64,000 nt of DNA from Apis mellifera (lineage: Eukaryota; Arthropoda; Insecta; Hymenoptera; Apidae), in NCBI RefSeq assembly GCF_003254395.2, contig NC_037652.1, positions 2,567,001-2,631,000 of the forward strand. The letters are read 5' to 3'. Shown here piece by piece: positions 23,503 through 35,500 of this stretch. How positions within the stretch are numbered: position 1 is the stretch's first letter; every line of letters starts with the position of its first letter. A program made the position numbers and the translations under genes. Under the pieces are notes generated by a model. It worked only from the letters and a program-made list of their open reading frames with translations. It searched no databases and was not told the origin of the DNA.

Positions 23503-25308
23503 TTATTTGCTAGATTTATTTTTAATTTTGAAATCCATTTCTAAATTCAAAGAATTTGCAATTTTTATTACTGAAGCCAATTTTACAGCTGCAATAGCAG
23601 CTGTAGAAAAATCTTCTTCAACAAAAACTTTCAATTGAGCATCTTTTATTAATTGATTTGCTTCTTTTACTCTAGTTCCCTATACAATATGAATAAAATT
23701 TGTTAATTAAATACAGTCTTTATTCATGTATTATCAATAAATTACCTGTAGTCTTACAACTATTGGCACTTTTATCTGTAATTCTTTGGATGCAGCAATA
23801 ATACCTTGTGCGATTATGTCGCATCTCATAATACCGCCAAAAATATTTACGAATATTGCTTCTACCTAAAGATTTTAATGAATTTTATATTAATTTTATT
23901 TTTGAATAAAAAATTTATTTTAATTATTTTTAAATTTATAAGTACATTTGGATCAGATAGTATTATTTTAAAACCTTCTGTTACTGCTTCTTTAGTAGCA
24001 GAACCACCAACATCTAAAAAATTAGCTGGAAAACCGCCATTCATTTTTATTACATCCATAGTAGCCATTGCTAATCCAGCTCCATTTACCAAACATCCTA
24101 TATTTCCATCCAAATGTATATAATTTAAATTAAATTTAGTTGCATGAAGCTCACTAGGATCAATTTGTGATATATCTTGTAGATTAAATAATTCCTTCTG
24201 TCTAAATTCTGCGCTGTCATCAAAAGAACATTTACAATCTAAAGCAAAATCTAAAAATATATTATTATTATTTATTAGTATTTTTAATTCAATAAAATTA
24301 AATAAATTTTTAAAACATACATTCTTCACAAATGTCTAATGCAAATGGATTAATTTCAAGTAACAAAGCGTCTTTTTCAATAAATAACTCATAGAGATTG
24401 CAAATAATTATTGAGGTGAGTTTTTTTGATTCCCCTTCAAGACCTAAATTATCCACAATTTTATTTATTTGTTCAAGTGTTAAACCTTTCATAATATCTA
24501 TTGGCGTATACGATATAGCTTCCGGACTCGTAGCAGCAATATCTTCGATATTTACACCGCCTTGCTTAGATACGATTATAACAGGACCCTAAATTATATA
24601 TATATATATTTTATTCTGAATAACAAATTCAATGATTATTTTTAATGAAGAATAATTTACATCAAAAGTGGTTTCCAACATTACTGATATATAATATTCT
24701 TTACGTGGAAACATACGTGTCGTTACCATTACTGAATTACAAATTTTACCAGCCGGTCCAGTTTGTTTAGTTATTAATAATTTGCCTATCATACTACTAG
24801 CCACAGTTTTAGCTTCTTTGGGACTAAAAATTACATAAAGTAAAATTATGAAATAAAATGTAACATATATAATAGCACAATTAATAATTATATTACAATA
24901 TTATAATAATTAAATTCACCTTTCGCACATAACAACACCCCTGACATTGGTATCCTTGAAATGTCCTATTCCACGTCCTCCAGCAAGAACTTGAGCTTTT
25001 AGAACAATATCTTTTGTATTAAGATTCGCTGCTATTTTTTCTGCCTCTTCTGGAGTTTTAGCTACTCCAAATGGTGGTGTTGGAATTCCAGCATCTTTCA
25101 ATAAAGTATAAGCAAGATTTTCATGAATTTGTAGATTTCGAGTTTGTTGAATAGTGGCAGAAGCACGATTTAAAAACTGAAAATATTTTCTTTAGTGATT
25201 GATATTTATATTTATATCGTATATAAATATTTAAATTATGTTATCTACCTGTTTCTCTATTCTTCGAACATAAAATGATATAAATGGCACGATGACATTA
25301 ATAAACAT
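23503..25308 (-). CDS. diverged tandem paralogue of SUCLA2
   Basis: Second succinyl-CoA ligase beta gene, 0.86 kb from the first and on the same strand. Seven exons: 25308-25249, 25176-24920, 24823-24661, 24588-24321, 24250-23946, 23865-23746, 23679-23503; 449 residues. Exons 2, 3, 5 and 6 have exactly the lengths of their counterparts (257, 163, 305, 120) and all intron phases match, so it arose by DNA duplication with introns. The frame is intact. Conserved: KAQVLAGGRG, MFPRKEYY, LLLEINPFALD, NGAGLAMATMD, VNIFGGIMRCD. Changed: GRGKG becomes GRGIG, and LDVGGGA becomes LDVGGSA. The presequence is unrelated (MFINVIVPFISFYVRRIEKQ), still with basic residues and few acidic ones, so mitochondrial import is plausible. 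A working but specialised isoform, perhaps tissue-restricted, is likely; reduced activity is possible. Confidence 0.93.
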
Positions 25309-27011
25309 ATTGCCGACAATTAATTTTAAATAATTTTATATAAAAAAAGCTTACTTAATATATTGGCACAGAAAATTGTTTAGTTTTTACGAAATTACGC
25401 GAAAAAAATGTTTTTTTTATATACAAAAAATTACAAGAAGTATGTTTGCAAAAGCAATGTACTTGAACTTGTAACTTTAAGTGAAAATATAAATTTGAAG
25501 TCAAGTAGGCAATGGATATAATATTTTGTAACATTGTAATTATAATTATAATACTAAATATTTGCTATAAATACTAAAAATATTTTATATAAAAACTATA
25601 CAAATCTTATAAAGATTATTATATTTATGTCATTAGGTCATTGAATAGATTTATAAATTATAATATTCAGTAGGATAAATTTCAATAAACTATATATTTA
25701 TTAAATTATACGTTTAATAAATATAACTTATATTTTAATGAAGATTCAATGTTTTTATTTTTTATATATGTATATGGTGTTAACGTATTTGTAATTTTTG
25801 AAGAATCGATTCCAGAACAAAAACAAATAAAGAAATTGGTATACAAAAATATCGGTTTATTTATCAAGTTATAAGCAATTTAAGTAGATGAAACGAAGCG
25901 AAAATATAATATGAGAGCGAAACAAAGTTTTATTTTATTTTCGTCTTACTTCATCAAAAATTTAAATTGTTATAATTTAACAAATAAATTCTTATTGACA
26001 TTTTTGTTTATTTTAATTATTATAAACATATTAATATCCATATACACATATTTAAAAATATATATATATATATATTATATTGCATTAATAAAATAAAATA
26101 AAATGTCAAAAATCAATTTATATTATACTTTATATGATTTTTTTACAAGAACTTAAACTTATTAAAACATATAATAAAGAAAAAAAATTTATATTATATC
26201 ATAGGCTTATATTTCATTGATATATTGTATTCAATATATTTCAAATGTAAATATTTTTTGTATCTATATTATACATTTATTTTTAGACTCAAAATTATAC
26301 TTACTTTAGGAACTACATCCTTAACAAAATTTTTAATTCTTATAATTTGAATGTGATTATAATATTTAATGATTGAATTTCAATCTTTTGTATTAATATT
26401 ACTATATTTAATTTTTAGATAGATAAATTAAATATGTTATTGAGGCCATATTTTCTAAAAATATATTAAGTTATGAGAAAAATTATATTGAAATCAATAA
26501 TTTCAAGATATAAATTTAAAATCAAAATATTATTAAAACATTAACAAAATTTTGACTCATTAATAAAAAATCAAAATTTATACTTAATATTCAAAAAATT
26601 CTGATAGTTTCTTATATAAAATTTTATCATTCATTTTCAAATATTAAATTTATAACAAAAATTTATTACAAAGAAAATATAAACCAATTAATCTTACAAA
26701 ATTTTTATGGTAAAATATAAGATGTCAAACATATAAGATAATGCAAATACTGAATTTATTATAAATTCAATATTTGTTATATTTTGAAATATAAATTTTT
26801 TATATTTTAGAACTTAAAAATAATTTGCATATTATTTAATAATAGAAATAGAGAAAATAGAAAATATTTGAATTAAATGAATTACTTTTTACATGAAGCA
26901 ACTTTACTATCAATACAATTAATAAGACAGAATTACAATATTTGATATTTATGTTTTAAGCAATAAAATGTCTGGCCTCAACAGTCTTATATTCTAAATA
27001 CAAAACAAACT
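25309..27011. other. AT-rich intergenic DNA
   Basis: No gene recognised. It contains the upstream region of the SUCLA2 paralogue, a fold-back repeat arm at 25774-25887, and the 3' flank of the UIF-like gene. A plus-strand open frame at 25911-26096 is low-complexity and unsupported. Confidence 0.5.
25774..25887 (+). repeat. single-arm copy of the fold-back repeat family
   Basis: The best match to the arms at 608-868: begins GGTGTTAACGTATTTGTAAT, then GAATCGATTCCAGAA, then ATTGGTATACAAAAATATCG, with the tail TTATTTATCAAGTTATAAGC. Block order and spacing agree with both arms of the palindromic copy. Confidence 0.6.
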
Positions 27012-30000
27012 TTAAAAACTAAATCTATCATTAAGTGTTCTTCCTGTAACGCCAAGATTTCCAGACAAGCTGTACATAACTTCGCTAAATGTACGATCAT
27101 CAACATCTGCTCCTGTATCTGATGATGGAGTATTACGTGTACGAGAACGGGAACGCGACCTTGATCTCGAACGTTGTCGACCGAACATAGGTGATCGACC
27201 AACCTGAAATATAAATTTTGTTATATTTTACTAGATATATCAAATAAATTTTTAATATATCAAATTCAATTTTATTTTTTTTAATTTTCTTATAATAAAT
27301 ATCATACCATATTCAAACTTTGTACACTTTGTCTAAATGGAGATCGTCCTCTTGGTAATGGGCGTAAACTGTTTACAGCATTTCCGTTTCGATTTGGTGT
27401 AAGAGTGAGAGGGCGTTGGTGCGTACTAGGACTATACTCATTTCCCAACGTACACATGAAGTTTACATTTGAGTTTGTACTTAATCGCGAAGAACTACAA
27501 CATTGTATGATTTCAATAAGATTCCAACGTGAAATATAAGGAAAAAATAAAATATTAATATATTTTATTTTAAAAAGTATCCAAAGTTTTATAAATTTTT
27601 TTAAATACTATTTAAAAAAATAAATTATAAAATGTGTTAAATTATAAAAAGCATACTTCATTCTCATTAATTTTTGTTCATATTGTGCTCGTCTTTGTGC
27701 ACGGGCAATTTGATCTGATCGTAATCCACCAGTAGTAAAACGACGTTGGGAAGTTAAAATTTGTTGTCTTCTATCCGTGGATCTTTGTTGGAGTGATAAT
27801 AATGATTTTCCAGTTTGGGGAACCTATAAAAAAATAAATAATTAATTTAATTTCAAATTTATTATCTTTATAATTAAATGCTTACATATGATATCAACTT
27901 ACTCTAAATTGATTTTGTAGAGATAATTTCTGATTCTGTCTTTGAAGCAGTAACTGTTTTGCTCTTTTAACACGATTTCGATAAGCAATTTGAGCAGGAC
28001 TCTGATATCCCAATCGATTATGAACTGAAGTTGGATCGCGTAAATTTGGTAAACTATTTGTTCTTTTTAATGGAGTCTTGTTATTGGTAAAAAAACCTCC
28101 TTGTGTAAAAGTCAAGTTTGTACGACTTCTACTACGAGTCAGACCAAATCTATTGCCACGACCACGGCGAACATTAAAAGCTCCTCGTGTATTTGATTTT
28201 TGATTTAATGTTAAATTACTTCGTGATCGAGTAAGACCACTATTTTTCTTATATCGTTTTCTCACAAAACCACCACGCACATTATTATTATTATTGTTAT
28301 TGTTATTATTATTATTATTATTTTGTCCAGCTTGCCATGTTTGTTCTTTTTTAGCAGTTCCAGTATTACGCTTCACTCTAGCACCTCTACCCCTGAGTCC
28401 ACTTCGCCCTCGCGCACTTCCTCGAGTGCGCTTAGCACCAGATTTTCCATTAGCAGTCCCAGCCTTTTTCTTTTTCTCCTTTTTCTCCATCTTTATGATC
28501 TCATCTTAAAAGGAAGAAAATTCACAAGGTTTAGTGAGCGTACAGTGCATGAAGTTAATTTGTGTTAAGCTTTAATCTGGAATATGTGAAAAATTTCCTC
28601 TTGTATGGATGATGCTGAAGGACAACTCAATATGGCTAATTCAGTTTCTATTTAATTCCTTTAATGATATCAGTTTTTATCAATATTTATTTATTTTAAT
28701 TATTTCCCTGATTTTCTTCCAATGTATGTTTTCAAAATAATTTCATCAAGTATGCTCTAGATATACGTATATCTATTAAAATGTTTAAAGTAAATACAAT
28801 AAAACAGTAATTTAGAATTCCTGTTTATCAATCAGCCTTTAAAATTAAAATGTATAAATAATTTTTTAAATATGATATTAAATAAAAAATAATTAAAATC
28901 TCATATATTATATTAAATAAAAATGATAAAAGTATTGAAATATTACAATTCTGAAGATAAAATTTAATTCTTCAAAAATATAACTATTTTGTAAAGTAAA
29001 TTTATATTATATATTATATATATAGATGTATAAATTTTATTAGATAATTTTTATATATTTTTTCATAATATACTACTTTGAAATTACAATTTTAATACAA
29101 AATTTCATTTTAAATGAAGAAAAAAAAAAAAGAATTATTTGTTATTATGTGAAAAGCATTATTGGCCAATTTAATAAATAACAATGTATTATATTCTTTA
29201 TTTTTTTTTTTTGCATAGATTTCTATATTTTATAAATTTTCTTTCTTTTGTATAATTTTTATTTTAATCTTCCAATAGTGTCAATTATTTTTTTCTGAAT
29301 TGATATGTATATGTATATGTATATATATGTATTTTCTTATATTGATAATTCTTCATGCTTTTTATATTTAGATGTTTGACATATTTCAATTTTTCCTTTA
29401 ACTCAATGTATATCTTCAAGATATAATTTTTATATTACATTGTTTGCTGAGATTTGCTCCGTTTTTCCACTTCAGTTCCATGTATTAAAAATATTACTCA
29501 ATGTTCATTGTTTAAGAAAATATATAAATATTATACTGCTATTCAGATAACATTAGGATATTATATCAATTACACTGAACAAAAATTAGAATTGAATAGG
29601 CATATTATTGATAATATGCTGTAGTAATATTATTTCTTGGAATATTGGATTGCTTCAAAAGTAAATCTTTGTGAAAATCATCTCCGTTTGCATCTAATGT
29701 TATTCATAAAATCTTCATATATATAAGCATTAAAATCCAATAATATATTTTTTCCATTTTGCTTTTAGCAAAAATTTGTCAAAAAATTCGCTTTCATTTA
29801 TTGAATATTAAAATGTACCACATATTTTATTTAATAATTAACTTAGTTAAGATATTTAATCATGGATCTTCTTGAACTTTCATGTATTTTTATTGTTTAA
29901 ATAATTATTAAACAATCATAATCAGTTGAGCTTTTTATTTTCAATTATTTGTTTAATAAAAAATGCTTCTGCTAATTCTAAATATCATGAAAAATATATA

Positions 30001-31010
30001 TATATATATATATATCATAAAGATAAATTATTCTGTAGTGTAGATTCATAAACGTTTCTTTTATGAAAAACGTTTCAACCAGTTTCTTTTGTGATTTAAT
30101 TAAATTTCAAATTCAACAATAAATATTACTTGTCACAAATGATATTTCATTTATTTTCATATCAAAACACATAGTGCATTGAAAATAAAATCGATTCGAA
30201 AATTTCAATGTTTTTATCTCATATATGGTGTAGCATTTCAAGTCCATCACATCAACAAAGAGAAACTCGAGGAACATGATAGCGGAGATAAAAATACGAC
30301 TAAAGTTACGCAAACGTATATCTCACGTAATGAGAAAGTTGACTTCTTTTTGTGAAGTATAACTTTGTTTGCGTTATTATCCAAAAGCGTCTCGTTCATG
30401 TTCGTCAATTTTCCATTCGATAAATTGTTGTTTATTGTTAAAAGAAATCCCTTTCCACAAATCCTACGTAAATCAGTATTTTTCTTAAAATGCATAAATC
30501 CTTCATGGCGGCTATACTTTTCTTCTTTATTACTATCCGCCGTAGAAACCCGTACCGTTTGTTCCTATTATATGTATGGTCAAAATTGAATAGTTCTTTT
30601 AAAAATCCGGAATGCACACTTATCATCATATTGGTTAATCAATCATCATAAATAACAAAAACATTTTCTTCCAGCAATTGAAAAGACGCAACATATTCTC
30701 CCATAAGTAAACAATGATTAAAACTTGTCTGTCTTTGGACTTAAGAATTAATTAGGGAGATGAAACGATTCTGCATCAAAAATTTCGGCGACTGATATAA
30801 ATTTTTTTCCGAGATTTAGTACCATTAGGTATCAAACGAAGGAAAATAAATGTAGATCTACGTTGTATAATTTCATCGCCATTTTGAATTCGTGCAAAAG
30901 AAGAAACAGTAGCCGTACGCTCACCCAGGATTATCAGCAAAACTGCTAGATTTTCGAGACTTTGGCCACTTACCAAGCGACATGTTCACTTTTGCGTCAA
31001 TCTCAGACAT
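27012..31010 (-). CDS. UAP56-binding mRNA-export adaptor (UIF/FYTTD1-like)
   Basis: Predicted nuclear RNA-binding adaptor that recruits the helicase UAP56/DDX39B to mRNA for export. Five coding exons (31010-30974, 28504-27903, 27823-27657, 27494-27308, 27203-27012) join to 394 residues. Exon 1 encodes only 12 residues plus one base, and its junction with exon 2 creates NMSLDEIIKM (residues 9-18), a near-perfect UAP56-binding motif like that of ALYREF and UIF. A Lys-rich segment, Arg-Gly-rich tracts (GSARGRSGLRGRGARVKR), a 14-residue Asn run (74-87) and Ser-Arg repeats follow. The C-terminus ends TLNDRFSF, comparable to the TLNERF near the end of UIF. There is no RRM, which argues against ALYREF. 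The family name is inferred from motifs and architecture; CHTOP-like is the alternative. Intron 1 is 2.5 kb. Confidence 0.75.
28283..28322. repeat. trinucleotide (ATT/AAT) repeat in coding sequence
   Basis: AAT/AAC codon repeat read on the minus strand, giving 14 consecutive asparagines in the UIF-like protein. Likely length-variable between individuals. Confidence 0.9.
28505..30973 (-). other. long first intron of the UIF-like gene
   Basis: 2.5 kb intron with donor GTAAGTGG and acceptor TTTTAAG. It contains no other recognised gene. A part around 30240-30600 is slightly GC-richer with short open frames on both strands but no family match. Confidence 0.6.
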
Positions 31011-31649
31011 TTTGTTCGTTTTATTTCTGTTTATTTTTCTGAACGCGAAATACACGAGGACTGCAAATAAATCACCCGAATATTTCTGTAAAATCACCAC
31101 AAATCACACACAACCATATCATACGACACACCGATCGCGAATGAACATAAATGGCCAGTTACAGGAAGTCATCGTCGAATCATACCGGAAATTATGGTTG
31201 CTTTTATAATTTGGAATTGATGTGAATGCTTGTTTTTATAATTAATTTAAATATATCATTTAATTATTTATATATTAAATTTTAAATATATAATTATATA
31301 ATTATATAATTATATTGATTTTCATAAATTTATAATCAAAATTATACATATTCTTTTTTATGTTATTTAAATTTAAACAAAAAAATATTATATATGCATA
31401 ATTTATATGTACATTTTCTGAAATATCGAATTTTTGTTAATAAATAAATAAATAATATTTATAGATAAATAAATAATTTATATTTTAATTTTTAAATAAA
31501 TTTTAAATATTTTTTTAATGAATTAAATTTTTTAAATATTCTGATCCTACGTTTTTAATAATAAATATATTATATTGTTTTAATAAAAGGTTATAATCAA
31601 TTTTTAAATATATTCGTGTGTTATTAAAATTTAAATAATAAGGTTAAAT
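31011..31649. promoter_or_regulatory. shared divergent promoter region
   Basis: Only 639 bp separate the start codons of the UIF-like gene (minus) and the acetyltransferase gene (plus). The first 150 bp next to the UIF-like start are G+C-richer and probably hold its leader; the rest is extremely AT-rich. No precise start site can be assigned. Confidence 0.45.
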
Positions 31650-32393
31650 ATGGACGAGATAATAATACGTAAAGCAAAACGTGAAGATTGCAAAGCTATT
31701 AGAAATTTAATACAGGTAGTTTTAATATATAATTTATTTGTTATATATATTACAATAATATCACAAAAAAATTTTAAGTTATTACACATTTTTTTTAGGA
31801 ATTAGCTGATTTTGAAAATATGTCAAATGAACCTAAAATTGATTATACAAGTAAAAATTTTTATTACTAAGTGAATTATTACTGTAAGTGAATATTTAAA
31901 TTTATGTAAGAATATTTACAGTTTTGGAAACTGATGGATTTGATACAAAACATCCTTTATTTATATGCTATGTAGCAGAGACTAATAAACATATAATAGG
32001 ATATACAATATTATATTATACATATTCAACATGGTATGGAAAAGCCATGTATTTGGAAGATTTATATATTACACCTAATTATCGAGGAAAACATATTGGT
32101 AGTAAATTATTAAAAACCATTGCTAAAGTAAATTTTCTAAAATATTATATTATATTATATTATAAAAAATTACATTATAATAAATTACATGTTAATATAT
32201 TATATCCATATATACACATTTGCAGGAAGCAATAGAGAATAATTGTTGCAGATTGGATTTTTCAGTTCTTGAATGGAATCCTGCACAAGAATTCTATAAA
32301 AATAAAGGAGCAATTAATATAACTGCAGAACAAGGATGGCATCATTATCGTTTTTCAGATGTAACTTTAAAAATTTTAGCACAAGATTTATAA
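31650..32393 (+). CDS. GNAT N-acetyltransferase, diamine/thialysine type (SAT-like)
   Basis: Transfers an acetyl group from acetyl-CoA to small amines; the family includes spermidine/spermine acetyltransferase SAT1 and thialysine acetyltransferase SAT2. Four exons (31650-31715, 31799-31850, 31922-32127, 32226-32393) give 163 residues, close to the roughly 170 of SAT1/2. The N-terminus IIIRKAKREDCKAIRNLIQE is the typical first strand and helix. The acetyl-CoA loop is YRGKHIG (residues 93-99) after MYLEDLYITPNY, and EWNPAQEFYKNKGA contains the conserved late tyrosine (Y132) proposed as general acid. It is soluble with no signal peptide. The LRGUK-like gene begins only 195 bp downstream on the same strand. 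Polyamine versus thialysine preference cannot be read from the sequence. Confidence 0.9.
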
Positions 32394-32587
32394 AATTATA
32401 TAAATAAAATTATTTTGATAAACTTTATGACAAAATTTTTTTTTATATATTTGGTAACTCTGTCTATATTCAGTTGTTAAAAACAATAGAAAATTATATT
32501 AATAATATAAAATTATATTAATATTTTTAAATAAAAAATAATTATTGCAAAGATACATAAATAACTAATATAGTGTTAAATAAAATA

Positions 32588-35500
32588 ATGGATGACGATA
32601 AAGTAAAGTTATATTTTTGAAATAAATTTATAATATTTTTTTTAATATTAAAATTGATATTTATGTAAAAATTAATTTCTAAAATATAATTTTAATTACA
32701 GAATAATTCTTATTTATTTTCTCCTTCGGAACCATTATTTATTGATGATGCTATTAGTAAAATTTCCATTCCAGAAGAACCTAAAAGAGAAGATACATAC
32801 TTTATTGAAGAAGAACCAGATCTATTGTCACATCATCAGATGAGTTGGAAAGATGTTGTAACTTATGAAGTTTTACCTGCTGAGTTAACATTTGAAACAG
32901 ATATTCCAGAAGTAATTTTTGCTCTACATAAATTTTATTTTAACATTATTTAATTGAAATAATTAAAATTTTTTTCATTTTTATAGTTCGATCTTCCATT
33001 TACATTATTTGATGAAAAAGCAATTACATTAGATGAAAGGGTTATAAAATGTATAACTGAAAGTAAATGGAGTTCTCATTCTTTAGATTTTGATTTATGG
33101 AATGACGATAAAGCACCTGTTGTAAAATTAAGAAATCATAAGGAAATATTATTTGATGATTTAGAATTTTGTGGATTTGTTACTGATAGACTAATAGGAA
33201 GTGGAAAATCATTTTTAACTAAATCTCCTGAAATTGGTCTTTATGTATTAAGTAAATGTATTATGAGAAATATGGTATATTATTTTATATTAAAAAAATA
33301 ATATTTTATAGTATTTTATAGAATATGTATTATTATTTATATAATTTTTTTATATTTATAGTCACTTTCAAATATTACAATGTTAAGTTATCATCGTTAT
33401 TTACAATATATTGATCTTGCATACAATTATATTTCAAATTTATCACCTTTGGAAGGAGTTCCATATTTAATGTATTTAAATGTAGCACATAATAGAATGA
33501 ATACAATTTTAAATTTTTCACCTCCTTGGTATTTGACATATGTAAATTTATCATATAATTATATAACAAAAATGTGTGATATTAGTGATTTCTGGAGTAT
33601 TGTTTATTTAGATTTATCACATAATGCAATTGAGATCATTACTGGTTTGCAAAATTTGAAGTAAATATATGTCCTTTTATAATTAAATAAAATATAATAA
33701 ATAAAATAAATAAATAATTATAATTTTACTCTCTCTCTCACACACACACACACATTCTATTTTTAGATATTTGAAATATTTAAATTTATCATACAATTTA
33801 ATTGAATATATTGAAAATTTGGATAAATTAAATATTCAAGAATTAAATTTAGAGGGTAATTGTATACTATCATTCAAATGTGCTATACCTGGTTATGGTA
33901 TAAATATTTTATCCCATTTGCGAAAATTATATTTAGGATATAATAAAATATCTTCTTTAGAATTTTTAAAGGTAATAATTTTTATATTATAAATTATATA
34001 TTTATTGATATTTAATAATTATTTAAAGTTTAAAAAACATTTGTTTCATACTTTAGGATGCATACAGTTTACGGGTAATAGATTTAAAATTTAACAGAAT
34101 CAATGATTTGTTAGAATTACTAAATATAAAAGGCTTAGTACATGAAGTAGATTTTAGAGGTAATAATTGCACAAAATGGCCTAATTATAAAGCTGTACTT
34201 CTATTTTCTATACCAAGTATACAAATTATTGATGGTGTTAATGTATTTAGTTCAGAAAAGGTATATATAATTAAATATTAAATATTGTATTACTCTATGA
34301 GATAATAAGATATTTATTTTAATAGATTGCTGCTGCAACTTTATTTACATCACCAATAAATTTAACAGCTGCTCGTACTATCACAAAACTAACTTTATTA
34401 GAACAATTAAGCATCCCTAAAATTGACTTACATGTAACACCATATGATGAATTGAGTCCACCTTTGATAATACTTACAGGTCCAAGTGCAGTAAAAAAAT
34501 TGTCTTTGGCTCTTCATGCTGCCCAAACTTTAACAACAAAAGTAATATTTTAATACTTATTAATATATAAAATTAAAATAATAATTTGTCATAGGTCAAA
34601 TATTGTCCATGGTATTCAACAAAAAATGCAGAAACAGTTAACAAAAATGAAATTCCATATTATACTTTTGTAACTAGAGAAGAATTTAATGATATGTCTC
34701 GTCGTGGAGAATTTTTAGCAATTCAAGAATTATTGGGACATAGTTATGGATTTCGTTAGTCAAATAAATTAAAATAATAATATTTTTCAAAACATTTTTT
34801 AATTGTTTATATTTATATATAGATCACAGTGAAATTATTTCCTTAAAATTAGAAAAAAAAATTGGTATTACTCAAACAGATTTACATGCAACTATTCAAA
34901 TGAGTAAAAGGTATTCTAATAGTAAAGCAGTCCTTGTTCTCACAAACGATGTAAAAATTCATCAGGAATGGATAAAAGAAAAATTTTATGTTTATACTAG
35001 TACACTACAAGATACAGAAAAAAAAAGTAAAGAAAATTTAATTCCTGAAGAAAAGACAATAAAGTCTACAAAAAGTGATATAGATTTTATTAAAGATTTA
35101 TTAAATAATGTATGTATAATATATAATTTTATTTTTTTACTATACTTTTTATAATTTTATAACTATCTTTATAAATTTGTTTATAGATTATAAATAATCT
35201 TAACACAATTTCAAATTTTACATCTATAAAATATATTGATGAAATAGAAACTGATGTTTTATTTCAAACATTATTTAATAAAAATATAGAAACAGAAAAA
35301 CATAATCCAACATCCAACGTAATCCAAAAACATAATCCAGAAAAGGAAAAAAAATTATATAATAATAAATTTTCAGAATTTTTTCCAGAATTTAAAGATT
35401 ATAAAGTTTTGTTAAATGAAAATAAAGAATTACGAGTATTTATAATTATATATATTATATACATATATTATAATTATATTATATAATTATTATATATTAT

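Noticed and set aside
28294..28568. plus-strand open frames with Leu, Ser or Pro-rich products
   Set aside because: Antisense to the Asn- and Arg-rich exon 2 of the UIF-like gene; composition is explained by the repeat.
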